Source: an uncultured Acetatifactor sp. (GTDB lineage: Bacteria; Bacillota; Clostridia; Lachnospirales; Lachnospiraceae). From it: a DNA stretch of 64,000 nt. Every line of letters starts with the position of its first letter. The stretch's first letter is position 1. Positions 26,754 through 33,942 of the stretch are shown one piece after another. The notes below the pieces were generated by a model, which ran no database searches, was not told the DNA's origin, and was given only the letters and a program-made list of their open reading frames with translations. Position numbers and translations under genes: made by a program. Where the stretch lies: contig CAKSAN010000005.1 of the NCBI GenBank assembly GCA_934436435.1, forward strand, positions 62,001-126,000. Reading direction: 5' to 3'.

Positions 26754-29009
26754 TTATTGTTCGCCCTGTTTTCGATACTGTGCCGGAGTGCATCCGGTCT
26801 CTTTTTTGAACATCCTTGTAAAGTGTTCCGCGTTCCGGTATCCCACCATTTCCCCGATCTCATAGCTTTTAAAAGTAGTGGTTCGCAATAATTCCCTGGC
26901 TTTCTGTATCCGCAGCTGTGTGAGATAGTTGGAAAAGGTCTCTCCGGTCTCCTTGGTAAAGCGATTGGTAAAATATTTTTCACTCAGTCCCACATGCTCC
27001 GCCACTTTGGCCAGTGTCAGTTCCCCATCATCATAGTGATCCGCCAGATAACGCTTCGCCTTTACGATCACATTGGTCTCCATGGCATCGATCTTGCCCA
27101 CGGAATAATCCATCACCCAGTTAATATAATTGGTGATCCACATCTTCATGCTGCGGGCATCCTCCAGACGCCCTACTTTTTCCTTATAATTGTACCGTCG
27201 GCTGAAGATCTCCGATAACGTAATACCATCGGTTCCAAAACGGGTCGCTATGGCCAGGATCACCCCATATATGTGCTCTTCCGCTTCCTGCCGGTCACCG
27301 GTATTCAGCCGCTCAAACAGCTTTTCCTTCTCCGCCGTGAAGTTTTTGGTATCCGCGCTGTACAATGTTTCCGCCAGCCTGCCGTATTCCCCGGCCAGTT
27401 TCCGAAGCACCTCTGCTTCGCTCCGGCGCTCTTCCAGATCCACGATGGCTCCTTCTCCATACAGATAACGCAGCCCCCCATATTCCCGAAGATAGGTGAC
27501 AGCAGTGTCAAATTCTTCCATGGTGGCACATTTTCCGCCGATACAGCATTCCATCTCCGCATTGTATTCCGTCTTCACATAGCTCTGCAATTCCTTCAGC
27601 ATGCTGAAAATACGCTGCCTGTCGTCATTTTCCGTGATCCGGTAATACAGAAATGCCTGTGTCAGTCCTTCCGGACAGGCCACGCAATGCAGCGTATATC
27701 TGGGATTGCGTTCGAAGCCGGCTAACAGCTGTCCCAGTAACTCCGAATCCGCCTTAACGCCTGTGGGCCATTCAAAATACAAGTTCACCAGTACATACGG
27801 ATCTGTGAAAAACTCCGCATGTTCCTCCGCCACCTGTCCCGGCGACAGTTCTCCCCGGATCATTGCCGTAAAATATTCTCCGTTGGACCGCTCCGTCCTC
27901 CGGACCTGCTCCTCGTAATCCGCGATCAGGGACTTCAGGCTCCGGGCCATGGCATTGAAATGGTGGATCACACCGCGGATCTCAGCCTGTCCCTGGGGTG
28001 TGATGTGAATATCCATTTTTCCGTCCTCGATCTGTTTCAGGCCATCGCTCAACTCCGCAATGGGATTCACGATCTGTCGGATGAAATATCCGGCAAAGTA
28101 TCCCGCCAGGGCAAAGATCAGCGCTGCCACCAACAAAATGATCCCGGCGATCTTAAGAAAATCCTGCATCAGTTCCGAGGTCTTGATATAACTTTCGATA
28201 TACCAGGTGGCATTCCCCAGTTCCAGAGGAGTTTTCACGCAGGTATATCCCACCGTGCCTTCAGGTTCTGTCTCTTCCGTCCGGAAAATGGGATCTCCGT
28301 TCTCGTCCACGATCTGCATGATTCCTAATTTGTTGTTCCCTCTATTATAATTGCGATTATAATTACGAATGGAATTGCCGGCATCGGTGGTCTGGTACAT
28401 TACCACCATTTCCACACTCTGGGATCTGTCGATCATTACATTGGGAGACAGCGCATAGATCAGTACCAGCTGATCCTTACCGCCGCCCAGATACAGGTCA
28501 CTGGCCCCAATGGTCTGATAGGATCCTATTTTTACGGAGTTGGGTGATAGCAGCGCATCCTGATACCACCGACACTGTCGGATCTCACTGACGGATCGCT
28601 TAATATCGCTTTTCAGGAAGATTGCATTCCCGCTTTTCATATAAAAACCGATGGACACCACATCCTTCACCGGCTCTATGACCAGATTTCCCGCCTGATC
28701 CAGCTTCTTTCTGGCATCGTAGCGGGCATAGGTATCCGCCGTGTCCATGGCCACCACATACTGAATGACCATATTGTCATTTACATTGGTCACCTGGGAC
28801 AGACGCATGGACATGAACTCCACATCCGACTGGATCTCTCCCGCCACGCCCTGCTGTACGCCACGGATATTCTCGATGGCCTGGTCCCGGTACTGTTTTC
28901 CCAGTGTCACCAGAGACAATACCAGCACTAGCAATAACGGAATCATGATCATTCCGGTAAATATACGATAATAAGCTTTCTTTAAAGGAAGCTTGTCATA
29001 TAATTTCAT
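26754..29009 (-). CDS. Membrane-bound AraC-family regulator
   Basis: This 751-residue protein is a one-component sensor: a membrane helix at about 12-30, an extracellular Cache-like region to about 280, a second helix at about 284-308, a HAMP-like linker, a middle domain, and a C-terminal AraC double helix-turn-helix (about 640-745; AEHVGLSEKYFTNRFTKETG and GEMVGYRNAEHFTRMFKKET). It lies upstream of the galactoside operon and probably controls it in response to an external sugar. Its gene has its own terminator. Confidence 0.92.
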   Translation of the reverse strand: MKLYDKLPLKKAYYRIFTGMIMIPLLLVLVLSLVTLGKQYRDQAIENIRGVQQGVAGEIQSDVEFMSMRLSQVTNVNDNMVIQYVVAMDTADTYARYDARKKLDQAGNLVIEPVKDVVSIGFYMKSGNAIFLKSDIKRSVSEIRQCRWYQDALLSPNSVKIGSYQTIGASDLYLGGGKDQLVLIYALSPNVMIDRSQSVEMVVMYQTTDAGNSIRNYNRNYNRGNNKLGIMQIVDENGDPIFRTEETEPEGTVGYTCVKTPLELGNATWYIESYIKTSELMQDFLKIAGIILLVAALIFALAGYFAGYFIRQIVNPIAELSDGLKQIEDGKMDIHITPQGQAEIRGVIHHFNAMARSLKSLIADYEEQVRRTERSNGEYFTAMIRGELSPGQVAEEHAEFFTDPYVLVNLYFEWPTGVKADSELLGQLLAGFERNPRYTLHCVACPEGLTQAFLYYRITENDDRQRIFSMLKELQSYVKTEYNAEMECCIGGKCATMEEFDTAVTYLREYGGLRYLYGEGAIVDLEERRSEAEVLRKLAGEYGRLAETLYSADTKNFTAEKEKLFERLNTGDRQEAEEHIYGVILAIATRFGTDGITLSEIFSRRYNYKEKVGRLEDARSMKMWITNYINWVMDYSVGKIDAMETNVIVKAKRYLADHYDDGELTLAKVAEHVGLSEKYFTNRFTKETGETFSNYLTQLRIQKARELLRTTTFKSYEIGEMVGYRNAEHFTRMFKKETGCTPAQYRKQGEQ

Positions 29010-29212
29010 CTGTTCCCACTCCTCCTCATTTCTCTCAGTTTACAGCCCTGCCCTGCCTTTGTCAAACGCAACCGCCGGCGCAATTTTGACACGCTGCATT
29101 GAAAACTATGGCATCATACCCGTAAATGTGATAATCTATAAAGGTATTTTACATTTATGGCAACTATTCAGATTAGTTACCATATATCCACAAATGATAG
29201 GAGATTACATTC

Positions 29213-30604
29213 ATGTTATCCACGATCGAAGCAGTAAACAATGTTGTCAACAATTTTATCTGGGGTGTTCCCGCCATGATCTGTATCATCGGTGTGGGTC
29301 TGTATCTAAGTATCCGGACGAATTTTCTCCAGATCCGCAAGTTCCCCTACGCCATGAAGGTGACTCTGGGACGTATGATGAAGAAAAAAGAGGCCTCTGA
29401 TGGCGCTCTGACCCCCTTCCAGGCGGTATGTACCGCTCTCGCTGCCACGGTGGGAACCGGTAATGTGGCAGGTGTGGCAGGAGCTATTGCCATCGGCGGT
29501 CCCGGCGCGGTATTCTGGATGTGGATATCCGCACTGCTCGGCATGTGTACCAAATTCGCCGAAGTAACTCTGGCGGTACACTTCCGTGAGACCAACTCCC
29601 AGGGGGATCTGGTGGGTGGTCCCATGTACTACATCAAAAATGGTCTGGGCAAAAAATGGCACTTCCTGGCGTATCTTTTCGCCGCTTTCGGTGTGCTTGC
29701 GGTGTTCGGCACCGGAAATGCCACACAGGTCAATACCATCACCGCCTCCATTGATTCCGCCCTCAGCAGCTTCAATATGCTGCCCGCCGATGCCGTAAGT
29801 GTTGTGAATCTGATTATCGGTGTGGCTCTGGCGGTCATCATTGCCCTGATTCTGATTGGCGGTATCAAGCGGATCGGCAACGTTGCCTCGAAGCTGGTTC
29901 CTTTCATGGCCATCATGTATATTGTGCTGGCACTGGGTGTTATCTTTTTCCATATTCAATCTGTTCCTGCGGTATTTGCTTCTATTATAAAAGGTGCTTT
30001 TAATCCCGCCTCCGTGACCGGCGGTGTGGTAGGAAGTTTCTTCGTTAGTATGAAAAAAGGCGTGTCCCGGGGTATCTTTTCCAACGAAGCAGGCTTAGGT
30101 ACCGGTTCCATCGCCCATGCCTGTGCCGATACAAAGAAGCCGGTAAAGCAGGGATTCTTTGGTATCTTTGAGGTATTCGTGGACACCATCATCATCTGTA
30201 CCATGACAGCATTGGTCATCCTGTGCAGCGGTGTCCCCGTGAATTACGGCGAAGCTGCCGGTGCGGAACTGACCATCAGCGGTTTCACTGCTGTCTACGG
30301 CAACTGGGTATCTATTTTCACCGCCGTATCCATGTGCTGCTTCGCTTTCTCCACCGTCATCGGATGGGGTCTGTACGGCACCAGATGTATTGAATTCTTA
30401 TTCGGGTCCCGCGCCAACAAGCCTTTCATGGTACTGTACTCCCTCACTGCTATTGTGGGCGCTACCATGAACCTGGGACTGATGTGGAGCATTGCCGAGA
30501 CCTTCAACGGACTGATGGTGATTCCCAACCTCATCGCCGTATTCCTGCTGTCCGGCGTCGTGGTGAAGATGACGAAGGAATATTTTGAAAAAGAGAACGG
30601 GTAA
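29213..30604 (+). CDS. Sodium/alanine (glycine) symporter, AGCS family
   Basis: This 463-residue protein belongs to the AGCS transporters, which import alanine or glycine with sodium. It shows ten or more hydrophobic segments and the family motifs GTGNVAGVAGAIAIGGPGAVFWMW, given here as GTGNVAGVAGAI plus GGPGAVFWMW, GGPMYYIKNGLG and GIFSNEAGLGTGS. The start follows GGAGATTACATTC. It stands alone on the plus strand with a clear terminator. The 203-bp upstream gap contains a TTGACA at about 29089 without a convincing -10. Confidence 0.94.
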   Translation: MLSTIEAVNNVVNNFIWGVPAMICIIGVGLYLSIRTNFLQIRKFPYAMKVTLGRMMKKKEASDGALTPFQAVCTALAATVGTGNVAGVAGAIAIGGPGAVFWMWISALLGMCTKFAEVTLAVHFRETNSQGDLVGGPMYYIKNGLGKKWHFLAYLFAAFGVLAVFGTGNATQVNTITASIDSALSSFNMLPADAVSVVNLIIGVALAVIIALILIGGIKRIGNVASKLVPFMAIMYIVLALGVIFFHIQSVPAVFASIIKGAFNPASVTGGVVGSFFVSMKKGVSRGIFSNEAGLGTGSIAHACADTKKPVKQGFFGIFEVFVDTIIICTMTALVILCSGVPVNYGEAAGAELTISGFTAVYGNWVSIFTAVSMCCFAFSTVIGWGLYGTRCIEFLFGSRANKPFMVLYSLTAIVGATMNLGLMWSIAETFNGLMVIPNLIAVFLLSGVVVKMTKEYFEKENG

Positions 30605-30617
30605 TGTGCTATACCGG

Positions 30618-30645
30618 GACTCCCTCTGGCGAGGGAGTCTTTTTT
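30618..30645 (+). terminator. Rho-independent terminator of the symporter gene
   Basis: GACTCCCTC and GAGGGAGTC form a perfect 9-bp stem with a 4-nt loop, followed by TTTTTT. It ends only 5 bp before the first unit of the palindrome array. Confidence 0.92.
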
Positions 30646-30650
30646 AGAAA

Positions 30651-30908
30651 TTACCGCCGGAAAGCCCGGGGGCATTGCCTGGGCGGTAAGAATTGCTGTG
30701 AATAAGAGAATCCTTTCTCTTTATTACCGCTTCCATGGCGTTATCTCTGTCACAGGCGGTAAAATCGGGCACTTTGGAATACAAATCGCAGAAAATTTAC
30801 CGCTTATAAAGACAACAGCGGTGCATAAGCGGTATAATATGGATAAATCGAGGTTAAAATGTCATTTTTTTACCGCCGCACCGGGAAATCAGAAGGATGC
30901 GGCGGTAA
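30651..30908 (+). repeat. Array of four 39-bp palindromic units with 73-bp period
   Basis: Four units of exactly 39 bp (30651-30689, 30724-30762, 30797-30835, 30870-30908) are separated by three spacers of exactly 34 bp. Each starts TTACCGC and ends GCGGTAA or, in unit 3, GCGGTAT. Everything else differs between units. Half-sites therefore alternate in orientation at 31, 42, 31, 42, 31, 42 and 31 bp. These are close to three and four helical turns, so all eight lie on one face of DNA. In units 3 and 4 the inverted repeat extends to 10 and 11 bp with different bases that still pair. A 79-codon plus-strand frame crosses the array, but the period is not a multiple of three. The array ends 45 bp before the next gene and overlaps its likely promoter. 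Confidence 0.9.
30809..30838 (+). promoter_or_regulatory. Likely promoter embedded in the palindrome array
   Basis: A perfect TATAAT (30833-30838) spans the right end of array unit 3. The only base of that end that departs from GCGGTAA (T at 30835) is what creates it. An AAGACA (30809-30814) 18 bp upstream could serve as a weak -35. Transcription from here would cross unit 4 and reach the gene at 30954. Confidence 0.5.
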
Positions 30909-30953
30909 TCTGGGAATCCAGAAGGATTCCGTTTTAGAGAGGTGTTACGAACG

Positions 30954-31544
30954 ATGAAAGTCAAACGGCAAAAACAGATCAGGGCATTTCTGATAGAAGA
31001 ATTGGGACAGGACAGGGGCCGTGCTTTGTTCAATAAGCAGGAGCAACTGTTCCACGCGCTGATAGAAAGCAAAAATATAGGAAACAAATCGAAAAGTCAG
31101 CAGAAAACGCTGATTCAGACCATTCTTCCCTGTGTAGCGCTGTATAAGACGCTGTTGCAGGAGGGCTTTTCGGAAGAAGATACGACCGCGTATCTGCAAA
31201 AGTATATGTTTACTATTGTCGGAGCAAATATGCATTCCTCCATGTCAAAAATGGAGCGGATCCCGGGATTTTTCTTCCTTTACAGCAGCATCTTCCGGAA
31301 AGTCATGCGCTCCTCCGACCTGCATGAAAGCACACAGGATCACACCAGAGATTCCTTCGATGTGACCATCACAAAATGCCTTTGGCACACCGCCTGTACC
31401 GAGAACGACTGTCCAAAGCTGTGCCATATCTTCTGCGATGCCGACAACGTGACTTACGGCAGCCTGAAAAAAATGGCCTTTTCCCGGACAAAGACCTTAG
31501 GCTACGGCGAGAATTGCTGTGATTTTCATTTTTCCAGAAAATGA
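30954..31544 (+). CDS. ATC-hydrolase-family protein (L-2-amino-thiazoline-4-carboxylate hydrolase-like)
   Basis: This 196-residue protein has the C-terminal pattern of the L-2-amino-thiazoline-4-carboxylic acid hydrolase family: FDVTITKCLWHTACTENDC, LCHIFCDADNVTYG and TKTLGYGENCCDFHF with conserved cysteines and histidines. Members are common in Clostridia and mostly uncharacterised. The N-terminal half is helical and basic. The start at 30954 follows AGAGAGGTG; a GTG at 30942 is possible but has no ribosome site. A hairpin at 30913-30930 lies just before the ribosome site. It sits between the palindrome array and the metallophosphoesterase gene. Confidence 0.75.
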   Translation: MKVKRQKQIRAFLIEELGQDRGRALFNKQEQLFHALIESKNIGNKSKSQQKTLIQTILPCVALYKTLLQEGFSEEDTTAYLQKYMFTIVGANMHSSMSKMERIPGFFFLYSSIFRKVMRSSDLHESTQDHTRDSFDVTITKCLWHTACTENDCPKLCHIFCDADNVTYGSLKKMAFSRTKTLGYGENCCDFHFSRK

Positions 31545-31579
31545 TTCCGTACAAAACAAATAAGAAAAGGAAAATACGA

Positions 31580-32434
31580 ATGAAACTGGCAATCATGTCC
31601 GATATCCATGGCAACTACATAGCTTTACAAAGATGTCTGAAGCATGCTTTGGCGCAGCAGGTCGATGCCTATATTTTCTTAGGCGATTATCTGGGGGAAT
31701 TTCCTTATCCGCAAAAAACACTGGAAATCCTTTATGAACTACGGAGCAAATATTCCTGTTTCTTCATAAGGGGAAATAAAGAGGACTACTGGATCAATCG
31801 CAGAAAAGATGTGAAGTGTGACTGGAAAAACGGAAATCATAGCATTATGGCAATGCTTTATAATTACGAAAATCTCACCTCCACGGATATTGACTTCTTT
31901 GAGTCTCTGCCCATAAGTCAGAGAATTACGTTCGATGGAGTGAAGCCAGTACTGACCTGTCACGGAACCCCTTTTGCCAATAATAAAAAACTGCATCCAA
32001 ACATTGAGGATTTCGAAAATATTCTTCATAACTATGATGAGAACTATATCGTATGCGGTCACACACATATTCAGGAAATCGTTTATGATGGTGAAAAGAA
32101 GATAATAAACGCCGGAGCTGTGGGTGTCCCCTTGAAAGCTCCCCGCAAAACACAGTACATGCTATTGACCTCCGATGGTTGCAACTGGAACCCCGAATTT
32201 ATTTCACTGGAATATGATGTGGAAAGAATTATAAAGGAGCTTCACGAATCCGGCCTATGGGATCTGTCACCTTATTGGTGCAGGATCACACAGCATTTAT
32301 TGTATACCGGCGAAGTCTCCCACGGAACTGCATTGTTTCGTGTGATGAAGTTAAACGGATATAAAGACCCATGGTATAACATTGCTCCTTCTTATTGGGA
32401 TGAGGCATTGCGGCAGCTGGGAATTGATCAATAA
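31580..32434 (+). CDS. Metallophosphoesterase, YfcE/MJ0936-type
   Basis: This 284-residue calcineurin-like phosphoesterase has the metal-binding motifs MSDIHGN, FLGDYLGEFP, FIRGNKED, LTCHGTP and VCGHTHIQ. It belongs to the group that cleaves phosphodiesters with Mn or Ni; the substrate is unknown. The start at 31580 follows AAAAGG, 35 bp after the ATC-hydrolase-like gene, so the two probably form an operon. The second palindrome array begins 20 bp after its stop. The C-terminal ~80 residues extend beyond the minimal fold. Confidence 0.88.
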   Translation: MKLAIMSDIHGNYIALQRCLKHALAQQVDAYIFLGDYLGEFPYPQKTLEILYELRSKYSCFFIRGNKEDYWINRRKDVKCDWKNGNHSIMAMLYNYENLTSTDIDFFESLPISQRITFDGVKPVLTCHGTPFANNKKLHPNIEDFENILHNYDENYIVCGHTHIQEIVYDGEKKIINAGAVGVPLKAPRKTQYMLLTSDGCNWNPEFISLEYDVERIIKELHESGLWDLSPYWCRITQHLLYTGEVSHGTALFRVMKLNGYKDPWYNIAPSYWDEALRQLGIDQ

Positions 32435-32453
32435 TCGAGTAGTAGGCGATGGC

Positions 32454-32771
32454 TATGCCTTTCCTTTGTTTTAAAATGGGTACAGTGCAAGATAACACGT
32501 CGCTTTGTGCCCACGGTTTGCTTTAAAGTGGGCACAGCACAAGAAGATAAGCTGTTTGTGCCCACGGTTTGTTCTAAAATGGGCACAGCACAAGAGAATC
32601 AGTTACTCTGTGCCCACGGTTTGTTCTAAAATGGGCACAGCGCAAGAGCATCAGCTACTCTATACCCACGGCTCGCTCCAAAATGGGCACAGCGCAAGAG
32701 CATCAGCTACTCTGTACCCACGGCTCGCTCCAAAGTGGGCACAGCGTTGGAATTATAAGAGTTTGTGCCCC
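32454..32771 (+). repeat. Tandem palindromic array, six 31-bp units with ~52-bp period
   Basis: Units at 32454-32484, 32506-32536, 32557-32587, 32609-32639, 32661-32691 and 32713-32743 each pair TGTGCCCA with TGGGCACA around a 15-nt loop (typically CGGTTTGTTCTAAAA). The first unit is degenerate and a lone left half (TGTGCCCC) lies at 32764-32771. Spacers are 20-21 bp and are themselves similar (GCGCAAGAGCATCAGCTACTC in two of them, cited as GCGCAAGAG plus CATCAGCTACTC). Units 3-6 are nearly identical, implying recent amplification. An 89-codon frame crosses it, but with no ribosome site and a repeat length not divisible by three. It lies between the phosphoesterase stop and a bidirectional terminator. 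Confidence 0.92.
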
Positions 32772-32798
32772 TAACATATCAAACAGTACATAAAAACG

Positions 32799-32840
32799 AA
32801 ATGCCTACCGTGAACAGAAACCCTCACAGTAGGCATTTTT
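32799..32840. terminator. Bidirectional terminator
   Basis: AAATGCCTAC and GTAGGCATTT form a stem extended by GTG/CAC around a central loop, with A-runs before and T-runs after (TTTTT at 32836-32840). It serves the plus-strand phosphoesterase operon and the minus-strand Feo operon, which converge here. Confidence 0.88.
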
Positions 32841-32863
32841 AAAAACATTAATTAACTCTCTAT

Positions 32864-33223
32864 TTACATCAATTCAATGGAAGTGACTTTATATCCCAGC
32901 TTCTCCACTGCCTCACTCAGTTCCTCTTCGGGGACATCCGCGCCAAGCTTTACTACCGCTTCGCCTTTCTTCCAGTTGACCTTGGCATTGACCTGATCCA
33001 TACCGTTCAGGGCGTTCTCAATGCGGTTCTGGCAGTTCACACAGGACATTCCTTCGATCTGAAGCTTTTTCGTCGCTACGATGCTGTCTAAGTGCTTCGG
33101 CTTGATCTTCACGTCACCGCCTCCGCCACAGCATCCGCCTTCTCCTTTGAAATGCTTTTTGGATCCTACCAGCGCTGCAACGACCACAATGATCAGAATT
33201 GCCAATATAATCGAAGTTCCCAT
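32864..33223 (-). CDS. Membrane-anchored heavy-metal-associated (HMA) protein with FeoB-associated Cys-rich N-terminus
   Basis: This 119-residue protein joins two parts. The N-terminus (MGTSIILAILIIVVVAALVG, then a basic patch and GGCCGGGG) matches the small FeoB-associated Cys-rich membrane proteins. Residues about 50-119 form an HMA domain with the metal-binding motif GMSCVNC. It is probably a membrane-held metal chaperone acting with the Feo system. The start at 33223 follows AAAGGAGTGAGACG, and 13 bp separate it from the Fur-family gene. The metal (Cu, Fe or other) is not determined. Confidence 0.85.
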   Translation of the reverse strand: MGTSIILAILIIVVVAALVGSKKHFKGEGGCCGGGGDVKIKPKHLDSIVATKKLQIEGMSCVNCQNRIENALNGMDQVNAKVNWKKGEAVVKLGADVPEEELSEAVEKLGYKVTSIELM

Positions 33224-33236
33224 ACGTCTCACTCCT

Positions 33237-33695
33237 TTAACATACCTGTTCCGCACATTCGCAGGGCTTGATGGTCACGTTGGTTACTTTCTGGTTTTCC
33301 AGATAACCGCAGGACTTTAAGCCGGCGCGAATCACCGAGTTCCATTTTTTTGCTGACAGATGATGTACGGAACCGTCATCCAGCTCAATGGTGCAGGCAT
33401 TTTCCATCATACAATTTTCAGAGTAAGCTACCTTGTACATGTTCTTGCGGCTGATCGCACCAATCTCCTCTAAGAGATTGACCATGCGGTATACAGTTGC
33501 GACCCCCAGCTTATCATCCTCCTCCAGTGCCCGGTAGAAAATCTCCTTACAGCTGGAGCATTCATTCTGGAGAATAATATCGATCAGGCGAAGTCGCTGC
33601 TTTGTAATACGGCAGCCCTTTTCCTTCAGCTTGGTCAATATGATCTCTCTCTGCATTCTGGTAGTCTGGTAGCTTACCTGTTCTTTACCGTCCAC
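33237..33695 (-). CDS. Fur-family metal-responsive regulator
   Basis: The product has a winged helix (REIILTKLKEKGCRITKQRL, then LGVATVYRMVNLLEEIGAI) typical of Fur/Zur/PerR proteins and a short C-terminal domain (TIELDDGSVHHL) with cysteines (CECAEQVC). The usual HHxDH metal box is not evident, so the sensed signal is unclear. I chose the GTG at 33695 because GGAGG lies 5 bp upstream; the ATG at 33656 begins just before the DNA-binding helices but has no ribosome site. The chosen start overlaps the 3' end of the 46-codon gene by 11 bp. It is part of the Feo operon. Confidence 0.85.
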   Translation of the reverse strand: MDGKEQVSYQTTRMQREIILTKLKEKGCRITKQRLRLIDIILQNECSSCKEIFYRALEEDDKLGVATVYRMVNLLEEIGAISRKNMYKVAYSENCMMENACTIELDDGSVHHLSAKKWNSVIRAGLKSCGYLENQKVTNVTIKPCECAEQVC

Positions 33696-33825
33696 AGTGA
33701 CCTCCGCAATGACTGCAGTCACCGCCGCATTGTAAGGATTTTCCATTTTTCTTGTCCTTGACCATGCCATGCACGATCAGTCCTACGATACCGGCCAAAA
33801 TCACCAGTACAACTGCTGTTCCCAT
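33685..33825 (-). CDS. FeoB-associated Cys-rich membrane protein (46 residues)
   Basis: This short gene encodes a single membrane helix (MGTAVVLVILAGIVGLIVHG) followed by a basic stretch and a Cys-rich tail with CGGDCSHCGGHC. That is the pattern of FeoB-associated Cys-rich membrane proteins, which are thought to assist ferrous iron import. A strong ribosome site GTAAGGAGG precedes the ATG at 33825. It lies between feoB and the Fur-family gene and overlaps the latter by 11 bp. Its N-terminus resembles that of the HMA protein at 32864-33223. Confidence 0.88.
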   Translation of the reverse strand: MGTAVVLVILAGIVGLIVHGMVKDKKNGKSLQCGGDCSHCGGHCGR

Positions 33826-33942
33826 AGACTGCCTCCTTACTCTTACTTTGAAATCCTACGGGCCCCCTTATCGAAGACCCGCAAGTAATATTACGTTCTT
33901 ATCGCAATTTCTTCGTTCTTCGAACTCTCGAAATTGCATCAC

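Noticed and set aside
30651..30908. CRISPR-like array (repeat plus spacer of constant length)
   Set aside because: Spacing is constant, but only the outer 7-8 bases of each unit are conserved and no cas genes are present. Integron attC sites were also considered, but the end motif does not match and no integrase is seen.
30698..30937. 79-codon plus-strand frame across the first array
   Set aside because: No ribosome site, and the array period of 73 bp shifts frame at every unit, so coding cannot explain the pattern.
32505..32774. 89-codon frame with repeated WAQ and CPR-like peptides
   Set aside because: It translates the palindrome array. Successive units are read in different frames, there is no ribosome site, and the inverted repeat explains the conservation.
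33903..33936. Terminator between feoB and the 46-codon gene
   Set aside because: GCAATTTC and GAAATTGC form a hairpin, but no U-tract follows on the minus strand and the downstream genes belong to the same functional set, so I did not call it a terminator.
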